Source: Farysia itapuensis (lineage: Eukaryota > Basidiomycota > Ustilaginomycetes > Ustilaginales > Ustilaginaceae). From it: a stretch of DNA of 64,000 nt. Shown in pieces: positions 30,400 through 40,353 of this stretch; positions within the stretch are counted from its first letter, which is position 1; every line of letters begins with the position of its first letter. Position numbers and translations under genes: made by a program. The notes under the pieces were generated by a model. It was not told where the DNA came from and made no database searches. It saw nothing but the letters and a program-made list of their open reading frames with translations. The stretch lies in contig JALBYC010000004.1 in the NCBI GenBank assembly GCA_023212645.1, positions 372,001-436,000 of the forward strand, written 5' to 3'.

Positions 30400-32691
30400 T
30401 CAGGCAACGGCGTCGGAGGTACCGACTGTAGCAGTATTGCTCTTGTTGGATTTGCGCAGCTTCTTATCGATAAAGTCCTGGACGTCTTTGATGTGGTGGT
30501 TGAGGATGTTGATCGTCCTCGACTCGGTGGATAGTTGGACACGGCCGAAGCGTTTGGGCGGCTGGGAGCCGTCAGCATTGCGCAGTGCATAGGCATGGTC
30601 AGGAGGCAGGATAACCTTGCTGTTGTAAAAGTACCACTTGCGCAGCGCAAACTCGGCGGCAGCCTCTATTTTGGGCATCGGACCGTGTCCGACGACGTTC
30701 ACCACCGCTCGGACATCTCGCGTTGCCCGCTTCTGCAGTAAGTGTGTCACACATTCGCATCCAGAACCGAAGCCTACGAGCACGACGTTCTTCACCCGCT
30801 CCCGATCAAGTGCTACGATATTGTCCCACAGAAACAGCGTTGTTGCCTTTGCCTCCTCGAAAGAGTCGATCGAAGTGAGCGGGTGTGGAGTGGTGGAGAA
30901 TTGGGCGAGAATGTTCATGTCGAGAATACCGTAGTTGCGCGAACGGACATAGTCGATTATACGGCTTGATGCGTCGACCAACTTGACGCTCTCGTCCTGT
31001 GCGCCCTGCTGATTCTGCGCCATCTCGTATCGAAGATTGCCCATATCGTGAATAAAGAACACAATGGTGTCAAAGTCCTGCAGAATCCCCTCGGAGCACA
31101 GTACGTGTCCTTGGAAAGCGCGATATGGGTCCATGGTTAATGGAACGTCGAACAGATCGTACTTGGCGCAGATCACATCTCTGCGATAGGCAGCCATCAG
31201 TTCGCTCCAGGCGACAAACGGTGTTTCGGTGGCTGGCTCAGCGTCCAGATCGTCCTTCTCGATTTCGGGGATCTGAATGCTTTTCCAGTAGCGCGACTGA
31301 ACCCGACGCACTTTCTGAATCAACCGTGCCGTGACGACGTTGGCAACTGTTTCCTGTAACGCGCGCGGAGGTTCCGAGAGAATGACCTGTGTCACAGCGA
31401 GTGCGCTCTCAGCGACGGCGTCTGGGTTGTAACCGCCTTCGAGAATGACAGCTAGTCTGCCTTGGCATAGCGATGCCAGGGCGTGAGTCATGTGCGCATA
31501 CCCGGCAGGTGTGACGCAAGTCTCGCCGATTGGATCGCCCAGAGCGGCGTCAAAGCCGGCGGAGATGATCACGAAATCAGGCGCAAACTCCTGCGCGATG
31601 GGCATGACAAGGTGCAAGAATGCGTAAAGGTAGTCCGCATCGCGCATACCTGGTCCTGGCCAGGGTATGTTGACCGATCGACCCTCACCTGACCCGGATC
31701 CCACGCTGTCGTAATTACCATATGTTGTACCTGGGTAGAAAGAGCCGCCATCGTACCGATGCAATGAGATGTAGAGTACGTCGGCATCTTCTTCAAACGC
31801 TCTCTGTGTGCCATTGCCGTGATGCACGTCCCAATCGAGGATAAGCACTTTGCGCACCGCATTGGGTCCGCTGGTATACTTTTGCTGCAAAAAGCGAGTG
31901 GCCACGGCAACGTTGTTGAAGAAGCAGAAGCCCATGCTCTTATGTGGTTCCGCGTGGTGACCTGGCGGCCTGACTATTGCGAAACCGTTGCGAATCTGGC
32001 CGGTGGCAATGGCGTCGCAGATTTCGATTGCACCTCCGCACGAAAGCCGCGCGGCATAGGCGGAATGCTCGTTGATGTACAAGGAGCTGTAGTTCTCCAA
32101 CATCGGCACTCTATCCTTCAAAAAGTCTGGGTCGAAGAAGGCGGATTGCTGTACACCACGCCAGATGCCGAGATCGTGGACCAGCTTGACCTCGTCCTCG
32201 GTGACTTCGCGGATGTGCACTCTCTTCATGCGCTCGAGTAGTTTGGATTCGTGCAGACGCTTGTAGATCTTCCAGATGCGGACTGGGCTTTCGGGATGAT
32301 CTGGGTCAACCGGATTGACATGAAGCATCATCTGAGCATCGTACACGAAGCCGGTGCGGTACCGATCCGGGAAAACTTCGGCCACCGGAGCAGACACTCC
32401 ATTCTGAACAGCGCCATTCGTATGTTGACCACTGCTGGAAGACGTGGCTACTGACATAGCAGGTGTAACATTGGCCAGAAAATCCTGTGTCTGTGTCATC
32501 AAGGGAGGCGAGGAAGCGTTGTCCGTGGCATTGCGGGTCAGCGCTGCTGCGCCTGTTTGTTCACCGGTGGTGGAACGAAACCCATTGACACCAACGTTAT
32601 GACTACTTGCAGCGGGATATCCGTCATCGTCGTCGTCATCATCTATCACGATAATGGCCGAGGCGGATGGAGGAGAAGATACAAGCGACAT
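30400..32691 (-). CDS. HDA1: Class II histone deacetylase Hda1 with Arb2 domain
   Basis: Single exon, 763 aa. Hda1 removes acetyl groups from histones H3 and H2B in a repressor complex. The ATG at 32691 (MSLVSSPPS) is the only in-frame Met before the domain; the frame upstream opens only at GTG. After an acidic, Ser-rich N-terminus the deacetylase domain starts at about residue 110. Catalytic and zinc positions are intact: RPPGHHAEPH (His235, His236), DWDVHHGNGTQ, ISAGFDAALGDP and the catalytic-loop Tyr in EGGYN. The C-terminal about 270 residues (from the segment with FFIHDMGN, then VLVGFGSGCECVTHLL) match the Arb2-type alpha/beta domain fused to Hda1 in fungi. The gene is followed by the PP2A activator gene on the same strand, 175 bp upstream. 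Confidence 0.94.
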   Translation of the reverse strand: MSLVSSPPSASAIIVIDDDDDDDGYPAASSHNVGVNGFRSTTGEQTGAAALTRNATDNASSPPLMTQTQDFLANVTPAMSVATSSSSGQHTNGAVQNGVSAPVAEVFPDRYRTGFVYDAQMMLHVNPVDPDHPESPVRIWKIYKRLHESKLLERMKRVHIREVTEDEVKLVHDLGIWRGVQQSAFFDPDFLKDRVPMLENYSSLYINEHSAYAARLSCGGAIEICDAIATGQIRNGFAIVRPPGHHAEPHKSMGFCFFNNVAVATRFLQQKYTSGPNAVRKVLILDWDVHHGNGTQRAFEEDADVLYISLHRYDGGSFYPGTTYGNYDSVGSGSGEGRSVNIPWPGPGMRDADYLYAFLHLVMPIAQEFAPDFVIISAGFDAALGDPIGETCVTPAGYAHMTHALASLCQGRLAVILEGGYNPDAVAESALAVTQVILSEPPRALQETVANVVTARLIQKVRRVQSRYWKSIQIPEIEKDDLDAEPATETPFVAWSELMAAYRRDVICAKYDLFDVPLTMDPYRAFQGHVLCSEGILQDFDTIVFFIHDMGNLRYEMAQNQQGAQDESVKLVDASSRIIDYVRSRNYGILDMNILAQFSTTPHPLTSIDSFEEAKATTLFLWDNIVALDRERVKNVVLVGFGSGCECVTHLLQKRATRDVRAVVNVVGHGPMPKIEAAAEFALRKWYFYNSKVILPPDHAYALRNADGSQPPKRFGRVQLSTESRTINILNHHIKDVQDFIDKKLRKSNKSNTATVGTSDAVA

Positions 32692-32866
32692 GCACGCAAC
32701 ACCAGACGTGGTCGAAGTGACCAACGACCGAAACCGGACGGGATGGGGGTATACAGTTGCGATTCTGCGGAGAGACCAAAATCTGCGATATGAAAAACGC
32801 TGGACCCTGTCGACATAAACCTCTCTCACAACCCAACAGCCTTTCTTCACAAAGTGCTATGCATTA

Positions 32867-34192
32867 CTAGTCAAAGGGGATGCGTTTTACGTTGGACGGT
32901 AGCGGTATTTCGCCTCGGGCGATGGCGCTCACACCTTGTTGGCGCTTCTTTTCCTCCTCAGCGGCGGCAAATGCGCTGGGTATGGGGATTCCACAGCAGT
33001 CACCCCATCCTGCAGCTTGGCCCTCGCCAGCGGCGTGAGCGTGGCCCGCTGGGTGAATATGGCCGTGCTCGTCCTCTTCGACGTCAACATCCTCCTCGTC
33101 TCCAGGTGGATATTGTAGCAGGCTGCCAAAAAAGATGTGCTGAGCGATTGGGAGCTTGAGCAGCACCTCTGCTTTGTACATCTTGATCATTCCTTCGTTG
33201 ACTTTGGACCACGTCTTGACACCCGAAATGTCGTCCAGCATGGGAGAGTGCCAGCGTAAAGATGCCGTCTTGACTGAATTGATAAAGTGTATGCAGGCAA
33301 AGTACATGTATTGTGGGGCAAATTCTTCCAGAATCTCGGCGTCATGGATCGACTTTGGACGGAGATGTCGATGGTTGCTCAGCTGCGCTGCGCCCCACAG
33401 GAATGGTAGGAAGTGGTAGTCGTCGAGACCCCACACGCCGTGGCTTCCCGCTGGCTCGAGCCAATAAGTGGACTGAATGTCGCGCATGACTTGTATGTAC
33501 TTCCAGAATATGCGCAAAACAATGGCTGGACCATCCTGGGGTAGAGTGAGGATTTGCAGCTTGCACAAGCACAAGAGCCAGCAGGCCATGTTGAGTTCCA
33601 TGCCACTTCCATAGTCGATGCGCTTCTCGTTGCCCCAGCTCTCCTGCAGATACACGCCGAGCTCTTTGCGAGCCGACGTAGCGGTAGGGGAGTCATCGTG
33701 CAGACCTGGTATCAGGCGATGTAATTTGTCATTCTTGTCCTGCACTTTGGCGTAAAACGTGCGAAAAGCGGGGTTGCCGAAGCGGGAGGAAGAGTCTGAC
33801 GCATCTATGGGCGTGGCCTTCCGCAACTGCTGGACCTCGTCGAGAATATGGAGGATGGCCTGAGCGGCATCGGAAAGCTGCACGTCGTCGGTAAGTGATC
33901 TGCCGATGATGCTGGTGTTGCAAATTTGGATGAAGGCGAGAATCTCTGCGAACGACTCTGACGTTTCAAAACGTTTCAATGAGGTCGGTGAGACGATGCG
34001 TTTGCGTGGCTCTTGGAAAGTGTGCTGCGCCAACGGCGACGTCCTGATGGCAGATGGATTCGAAGGTGCAATGGGCGACCTCGGAGCAGCCGCCGATGTC
34101 AGAGTGTTGGACGGCGCCGATTGCTTGAGCTTGGATATGAGCGCATTCTTGGCTGATTCCGAGACGCTGATGGCCTCTGTGGTCGATGGCAT
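32867..34192 (-). CDS. RRD: Serine/threonine phosphatase 2A activator (PTPA, Rrd type)
   Basis: Single exon, 441 aa. PTPA is a peptidyl-prolyl isomerase-like chaperone that activates the PP2A catalytic subunit. Family hallmarks: RIDYGSGMELNMACWLLCLC, where YGSGHE is usual in PTPA; YWLEPAGSHGVWGLDDYHFLPFLWGAAQL; and KTASLRWHSPMLDDISGVKTWSKVNEGM. I choose ATG 34192 (MPSTTEAIS); the longer frame begins only at TTG. An N-terminal Ser/Ala-rich extension of about 60 residues and a His/Gly/Asp-rich tail (GHIHPAGHAHAAGEG) are additions to the core. Note His to Met in the usually conserved YGSGHE. Whether it is Rrd1- or Rrd2-like cannot be told by eye. Divergent from the RGS gene. Confidence 0.9.
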   Translation of the reverse strand: MPSTTEAISVSESAKNALISKLKQSAPSNTLTSAAAPRSPIAPSNPSAIRTSPLAQHTFQEPRKRIVSPTSLKRFETSESFAEILAFIQICNTSIIGRSLTDDVQLSDAAQAILHILDEVQQLRKATPIDASDSSSRFGNPAFRTFYAKVQDKNDKLHRLIPGLHDDSPTATSARKELGVYLQESWGNEKRIDYGSGMELNMACWLLCLCKLQILTLPQDGPAIVLRIFWKYIQVMRDIQSTYWLEPAGSHGVWGLDDYHFLPFLWGAAQLSNHRHLRPKSIHDAEILEEFAPQYMYFACIHFINSVKTASLRWHSPMLDDISGVKTWSKVNEGMIKMYKAEVLLKLPIAQHIFFGSLLQYPPGDEEDVDVEEDEHGHIHPAGHAHAAGEGQAAGWGDCCGIPIPSAFAAAEEEKKRQQGVSAIARGEIPLPSNVKRIPFD

Positions 34193-34823
34193 CGTGGTTG
34201 CTTGCCGACAGAAGTTGATGAAGCGCAGTACCTGGAACAACTTTCGGAAAACAGCGTGTTAGACCAAATTGGTACAAAGTTCGGATCGGATCTCGGCGTT
34301 CACAGACTGGACCCTTGTGCGGTGTGCCAGCTGGCACGCCGAAGCGGTATACTATTCGGCGTGAACCGTGTGAACGTCGCTGTATTGCTACCCGATTCGT
34401 GATCCGGTACAGGAAATCTTGGACGCCACGAAACGGGACGCGTGCGTGCAGCTGGTTGCCCCGGACGACGATTTGAATTGCGGTTCAAGAGTGCTATTTG
34501 TGCAACAAACAGCAGCCCCGACACGGCGTTTCGAATGGGCGCCTCGCATCCATTGAAACGGACATTTCCCACTTGAACGCGGCGCGGAGTCAGGAAAACA
34601 AAGGGAAAATCTTCGCGCTCAACAGGCGAAACACACACACACACACAAAATTCGGGTAAAGCGAAAAGCAGAGCAACGCGAAACGAACAGACACGCAGTT
34701 TATTGCCACGGCGGAAAGGCCGGGACCCTTTCTTGTGTGGCCTATCTTTTGTCCTTCTCTGCTTCTTCATTTCACACGCTCACCCTCACAGCATACCATA
34801 CAAGGCAGTCGTACCTGGACATC
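34193..34823. other. Divergent intergenic region PTPA / RGS
   Basis: 631 bp between outward-facing start codons. It contains an (AC)8-type microsatellite at 34630-34645. No gene seen. Confidence 0.5.
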
Positions 34824-37082
34824 ATGCCTCCCAGCGACAGTTCAGGTAGCCTGCCTGGCGATCTGGCCACCAGAACTCGCCAACAGACCACCAGTCGGAT
34901 GATGAAGACCACACGACGAGGCCGTCCATTCTCCAAAGACACTCACGACCTGTTTGCAACGCTCATTGTCTCTCTCGAGCTATCAACGCATCGTCAGTAC
35001 TTCAAGTCATACCCCAACTCCTTTACCACCGATGAGGCGGCCGAAAATCTGTCCCACCTGAAGTTCTCCCAATCACATCGTGCTCCAGACCCCAATGAAC
35101 CTTCGCGTGTAGTCACCACGACGACAACCACCACATTCAGCATGAATCGAGACATGGCGAAAGGCATCTGTCAGCATTTTATGGACGCCAGGCTCATTGA
35201 GAACGCGGGCGATGCTACCAACCCCATTTTCAAGGACAAAGGCGTCTATGTTCTCACACCCAAAGGACTGCACGTCCTCGAACGCTTCATCACCAAGAAC
35301 GGCATCAATGCGGACCACTTACTCAAAGTCTTTTCCTCTCAGCCTATCTGCATAAAGCTTCTGCACTTGGAGCGACGTACCAGCGACGATGAGTTGCTGA
35401 TCAATACCCCGGTCGTCGAAGTCATCTTTCGTCGATTCGTTGGCCGCGCTCCAAACTACCCAATATCCCCCGAAGACCCCAATTTCGATCGGACGCTCGG
35501 TGTCGAAATGTATGACGCTCTAACCAAGACGAAAGCACACGGGCAGCGCACTGTTCGGCACTGCTTCAACGCCATGGCCGCGCTGGACTGGCTTTGTGAT
35601 TTTACCACGGTCTGCGGCAAAGATGAAGCAGCGGAAGTAGCCGCTCATTTCGAGCGCCTCAAACTCATCAAGCTCGTTCTCGACAAATCCAAGCGCGAAG
35701 AAGAGCCGTACGATGATCGCGATGTCTTAATACGTGTCGATGACGCCCGAGGTGGGGCTTCTGACGGCCATTTCCGCTGCCACACCAAGACTGTTTACGG
35801 TCTGACTGAGCAAGGCCGTGCTGTAGCTCGTTGGAGTTCCAGCGAGCGTCCGCCCGCCGAGATACTTGTCAAGAGCGACAGCAACGAGGGACTACGCAAC
35901 GAGAGCATCGATATTTCTTACGTACCCAAAGTCGCCCACAAACAAGATCGCAGCAGTCCAGACTCTACGGATTCGCGCTTGGCGCACAAAGCATCGTTTG
36001 CCCCCAAACCTCGCGGGTCCGAGTTTCCTTCACCCAGCAACAGCAGCAGCGGCGTACCCGTCGGACAAGGCTTGCATGATTCGATGGCCTACAATGTCCG
36101 CGACAGCAACACCAATCGACTCAAAAACATTCTCGAGGAACCAGCGTTACGGTCCCTGTTTCGCGAGTATCTCCGACAAAATTTCTGCGAAGAGAACCTG
36201 AGCTTTTGGCTCGATGTGCAGGATTTCAAACGTCGATTCCATACTACATCGAGTGCAGTTGCCGTTCAGCAGAGCAAAGATCCCCGCAGCAGTGGGGTAG
36301 GGCGTCGACTTGGGCGCAGTGTCGCAGGTGCGCTCGGCGGCAGCTCTGGTACCAAGGATAAGGTCGAGGACGGAGAACAAGGACTGACAGCGATGGAAAG
36401 GCATCAGCAAGATCTGGTCAGCATGGCTTTCGTTATCTACAATGTCTACCTAGCACCCTCGTCACCTTGCGAGCTCAACATTGACCACAATCTGCGCACC
36501 GAGCTGATCGCGTACATCAACAAGAATCTTGCCGACGCCAAGACTGCATCATCGCAGACCCCATCTCCCTCGGCATCGACTACAAATCTTGGTGCTGCCG
36601 AAAGTGGAGATGCAGCGCTTCTTGGCATTGCCGATGTCTCGCTTGAAGAGCGCAAAGCCGCAATTGTGTCGCAAAAGATGAAAGTGCCCTTGCATGCGAG
36701 TCAGCTCCAAGTCATGGTGCGACTCTACGAGCGGATTCAAGACCATATCTTCAAACTCATGGCCACCGACTCCGTGCCGCGCTTTATCAAGGATGCCCGC
36801 TTCATCCAGCTTGTACGCTCCGTTGAAGAGTATACAGAGGCGTTGGAGGCTGGACGGATTGATCCAGAGCAGAATGCAGGTCCAGCAGTCGGTCGTGCAG
36901 TCTTTGATGCAATGCAGCTGCGCTCTTCCGACATGCTGGCCCAGAATACCCAAGATGGTCGCAAGTCGACCGACTCTGGACCTTATGCCACCCCGCGCAA
37001 AACGTCGGCCAACTTGCCACTCACGTCAGCCAACAACACACCTCCCTCCCAAGCCACCACCAAATCCTCTCCTCTCAAATAA
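34824..37082 (+). CDS. Regulator of G-protein signalling, DEP-RGS (Sst2/FlbA type)
   Basis: Single exon, 752 aa starting at ATG 34824 (MPPSDSSGS); the frame opens earlier only at GTG. Sst2/FlbA proteins speed GTP hydrolysis by G-alpha and so turn off pheromone or nutrient signalling. Two DEP-like regions lie at about 35-160 (FATLIVSLELSTHRQYF, VYVLTPKGLHVLERF) and 230-345 (MYDALTKTK, FNAMAALDWLCDFTTV, VYGLTEQGRAVARW); in Sst2 they bind the receptor tail. The RGS domain begins at about 431 with NRLKNILEEPALRSLFREYL and has the core FCEENLSFWLDVQDFKRRF. It is split by low-complexity inserts (residues about 490-530 and 575-610), as in Sst2. The final helix pattern is YERIQDHIFKLMATDSVPRF. A role in mating or development is expected from the family. 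Confidence 0.9.
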   Translation: MPPSDSSGSLPGDLATRTRQQTTSRMMKTTRRGRPFSKDTHDLFATLIVSLELSTHRQYFKSYPNSFTTDEAAENLSHLKFSQSHRAPDPNEPSRVVTTTTTTTFSMNRDMAKGICQHFMDARLIENAGDATNPIFKDKGVYVLTPKGLHVLERFITKNGINADHLLKVFSSQPICIKLLHLERRTSDDELLINTPVVEVIFRRFVGRAPNYPISPEDPNFDRTLGVEMYDALTKTKAHGQRTVRHCFNAMAALDWLCDFTTVCGKDEAAEVAAHFERLKLIKLVLDKSKREEEPYDDRDVLIRVDDARGGASDGHFRCHTKTVYGLTEQGRAVARWSSSERPPAEILVKSDSNEGLRNESIDISYVPKVAHKQDRSSPDSTDSRLAHKASFAPKPRGSEFPSPSNSSSGVPVGQGLHDSMAYNVRDSNTNRLKNILEEPALRSLFREYLRQNFCEENLSFWLDVQDFKRRFHTTSSAVAVQQSKDPRSSGVGRRLGRSVAGALGGSSGTKDKVEDGEQGLTAMERHQQDLVSMAFVIYNVYLAPSSPCELNIDHNLRTELIAYINKNLADAKTASSQTPSPSASTTNLGAAESGDAALLGIADVSLEERKAAIVSQKMKVPLHASQLQVMVRLYERIQDHIFKLMATDSVPRFIKDARFIQLVRSVEEYTEALEAGRIDPEQNAGPAVGRAVFDAMQLRSSDMLAQNTQDGRKSTDSGPYATPRKTSANLPLTSANNTPPSQATTKSSPLK

Positions 37083-37697
37083 TCACTCCTAACTTCCCTT
37101 AATCCCTCTAACTTATCACTGGCGCTATTACTAAGTCATGCTCAAGTACGCTTCTTTAATCTACACCATATCGCATCACCGTCTCGCAGCCTGATTCGTT
37201 GTAGCTGTTCATGAGCGCTCGCTCAAGTGTTGGTGGGGGTACTTGCATATATGTGTTATCGGAATTCGGACATCCCAACGTCGGGTTTTTCATTTCTCCC
37301 TCCCAGCTTGTCTTTTCTTTCTTTCCCGGACTCGTTGTTCACTAGATCTCTTCCGTGCAGTCACCTCAGAAGGTAAGTCAGCCTATTGTCGTCGCGAAAA
37401 AGTCTTCACGGATTGCTTTGGCTCGCATGATGCATCACATACTGTAGGGGTAGAACGACGCCGTCCTGCAAGACATGTCGCTTTCGATGAGCCCCGAAAC
37501 ACAACATACAACTTTAATATACTCTGAACTTTCAGCCCCCCCTTCTCCTCTGCGATGGACACCCCCTGCGGCACAGCCGATTATAAAAAGACCTTGCTGA
37601 CCAGTTCTCTGTTTGTCTCTGCTGTAGTTACGCTTCGACAGGCTCAAGATGCAATACACATTGATTACGTGTTCAAGACAATGTGCGCGAAGAAGAT
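37083..37697. other. Convergent 3' region
   Basis: 615 bp between the RGS and the hydroxyacyl-CoA dehydrogenase stop codons. No gene, RNA or repeat seen. Confidence 0.5.
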
Positions 37698-38795
37698 CTA
37701 CTTGGAAGGGTAGTCGTAAAATCCCTGAGAACATTGAAAGTGGGGGTGTCAGCTGCGTGTGCTGGGTTGTCGATACCAAGAACGTACATACCTTTCCAGA
37801 CTTTTTGCCGTACCAGCCTGCGTCGACCATTCGACCCAGCAAGACGGCAGGTCGGTATTTGCTGTCTGACGTTTCACGATACATGGTCTCCATGATGCTA
37901 AGACACGTGTCCAGGCCGATAAAGTCGGCAAGAGTGAGGGGACCCATAGGGTGGTTCATACCGAGCCGCAGTGTCTTGTCAATGTCCTCCTTGGTTGCAA
38001 TTTCCTTCTCGAGTGTCATGACGGCTTCGTTGATGAACGGCATCAAGAGACGGTTACTGACGAAGCCAGGAACGTCTTTCGAAGTAGTGATTTCTTTGCC
38101 ACACGCTTGAGCGAACGCTTGCGCTCTTGCCAGCACCTCTGGCGAAGTCTGCAAGGCAGGAATCAGCTCTACCAACGGCATCACAGGCACCGGATTAAAG
38201 AAATGGACACCCAAAGCCTGTTAATGGGAAGAAGAAGATCAGTTTCAGGCTTTCAGCAAAGAAAAGTGCGAAGTGAACGTACTCGGGCAGGACTCTTCCA
38301 AGCAGCTTCGGACCCTGGCTTGCAGTTAGCAGGAACGGCACTCGCAGCAATCTTCGAAACACTGATACTGCTCGTGTTAGTCGCCAGAATGGTCTCGAGG
38401 GGCAAAGAGGAGGCAAGCGTGCCAAAGATTTTCTGCTTGATGGAGAGATTCTCGGTAGCCGCTTCAATCACCATGTCTGCTGCAGCTCCATCTCCGCTGC
38501 CGCCCTTTCTGGTGGAAGCCGATCCGGCTGCAAAGTCTTCCAGCTTGGATACGATCACGAGTCGAGCCCGCGCTGCGTCTGCATCAGCTTGCTGAATCTT
38601 GCCCTTGCTAACATCTTTCTTGAGCAAGGTCTCGAAGAACGAGACTCCCTTGTCCAGGGCTGCCGGCGATGCATCGCAAAGCAGTACCGATGGGATTTGG
38701 GCTCGCAGCGCTGCGACATAGGCAATCCCCAGCCCCATCTGACCAGCACCTACGACGCCGAGCGTCTTTACGCCGTGTGCTACCTTCGAAGCCAT
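37698..38795 (-). CDS. 3-hydroxyacyl-CoA / 3-hydroxybutyryl-CoA dehydrogenase (three exons)
   Basis: Exons 38795-38283, 38217-37792 and 37724-37698 join in phase 0 to give 321 aa. The enzyme oxidises (S)-3-hydroxyacyl-CoA with NAD+. The Rossmann start is GVVGAGQMGLGIA; ATNTSSISVSKIA and GVHFFNPVPVMPLVELI carry the catalytic His and surroundings, and DVPGFVSNRLLMPFINEA and GMNHPMGPLTLADFIGLD are the dimerisation domain. The last exon has eight residues (GFYDYPSK) that complete the family C-terminus GKKSGKGFYDY. There is no PTS1 and no obvious presequence, so a cytosolic or mitochondrial site is open. Length matches the stand-alone enzymes (about 310 aa). Confidence 0.92.
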
Positions 38796-39009
38796 TCTGT
38801 TGTGGTACGGATCAGTGCGGGAAGAAGCACGATTGGAGTCGGGTGATAAAGCAAACCGGCTCCAACGAGGAACGCGGAAACCGGAAGCCCACTAAACCCG
38901 AAAACCGCACTCTCAAAAACACCACGATTTTCGATTTGCGAAGTGGTTTTATATGGTTCTCGACCGCCGCGTCCCTCACAGTGCGGCGAGGTAATAACGT
39001 ATAGTGATG

Positions 39010-40177
39010 TCAGCGGCGCGGTAAACTCCCCTGGACTCGTGTTGAGAGCCAGTCTATTGCTTCGTGTATCCCTGTCCTACAGAGGGTGCAAGAAGCGAAC
39101 GTTCGCGAGTCAGTTGCCGATCCGAGAAAGGCATGATGAGAGCAATACTTACCCATCAATGGCGCTAGTGGTAATGACCTCCCACTCATAGCCGTTCATG
39201 CCGCGAGAAGAAGGAGGCTTCCTACCTGAAAGTGAGGCTTCCAGATCTCCAGCGTCGTCAGTGTCGGTAAAGATGTTTGGTAATCGCTCTGTGGTTCTCT
39301 CTGCTGGTACATCTTGTCCCTCATGAGCAAGCTTGTATTCGAGCCATGCGCGGATGTTTTGCGTGAGAGCGTTCCGGGAGTCTATTTGCAGCGATTCGGA
39401 GTCCAAAGAGCATTCATCCGCTTTGTTGGCCAATACAAGGATAGGCTTGCCTTCGAGGCTGGGATGTGTCACCAAGTCCGCTACAGTATACCGAAGCAAG
39501 GCATAGGCATGAGTTCAAAACTTTGACGGCGTCGCGCACTTCCTTCCACTTACACAAAATGCTCCAGCTTTCGTCACGGCGCTTAGTGGCCTCGATGTCG
39601 GTCGAGATGGCCTTGCCTTTGCCTGTGGGATCAGAGTGCGATAGATGCACAAAGTCTCGCGCATCGACGACCCAGACGACCGCATTTGTTTCTTCGTAGT
39701 ACCTGGACCATAGCGTACGCACGGACGGCGATCCACCCAGATCCCAGAAATGTAGGTCTAGCTTTGGGAGGGAAAGGTCGAAAACTGAGTGTCCGGGCAA
39801 GAAGGAACAAAGTATCAGCAACAGCTTGAAGCCATAAAGAAGCTGCTCTCGCTTACCATTTTGTCCAACAGTGGGTGCGATTTTACTTGGCGGCAGTGTC
39901 GGCCTCTTCAGATATATGCTTTTGACCTTCATGCGCAGACGGACGCATATAGTAGCACATGTTAGCTCAAGTATTACCGTACACTCATCGTTCGTGGCCT
40001 TACCTTTTCCACAATGCAGGACTTGCCTACCCCGGACAAGCCTACAACCAAGATATTATACTTTGCTTTCTTGGTCCATTCGGCTGATCGACCGAGCAAC
40101 CTGAGTCAGCCGCTTTCTTGGTCATCAACAAGGTCTGAAGCGCACATACCGTACAAGCCAGTGACGAGGTGGTACAT
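39010..40177 (-). CDS. ARL3: Arfrp1/Arl3-type Golgi GTPase with altered switch II (six exons)
   Basis: Exons 40177-40150, 40083-40004, 39926-39857, 39784-39554, 39480-39153 and 39076-39010 keep frame and give 267 aa. The Arl3 (yeast)/Arfrp1 family acts at the trans-Golgi, recruited through Sys1 and an acetylated N-terminus; the start MYHLVTGLY fits this, as Met-Tyr is a NatC site. P-loop is GLSGVGKS (24-31) instead of GLDNAGKT. G2 is IAPTVGQN as in the family. G3 reads WDLGGS, with Ser78 where Gln normally sits. NKAD replaces NKQD, and the end TSAIDGTGIHEAIDWL is family-like. Two insertions (after DARDF and near EGQDVPAERTTE) make it 65 aa longer than usual. Exon 2's start was placed at the second AG (40084) because the first breaks frame. 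Confidence 0.82.
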
Positions 40178-40353
40178 GTGTGTGTGTGTGTGCTTTGAGA
40201 GCAACACTTGCGGCAACACGTCGGCTGGGTGTTGGTTCGCAAGTGTTGATTTATTCGGAAGTCGGGACAGGGCGCGCGCTCTTACCCGCTTTGTTCACAA
40301 GGTGTCGCGCTGAGCACACCTACCATCCAGGAGCTATTATCTGTACACGTGCA
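40178..40353. promoter_or_regulatory. Divergent promoter Arfrp1-like / DUF1640, with GT repeat
   Basis: 176 bp between outward-facing start codons, the shortest such gap in the window. A (GT)8-type run at about 40176-40191 begins right at the GTPase start codon. Confidence 0.45.
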
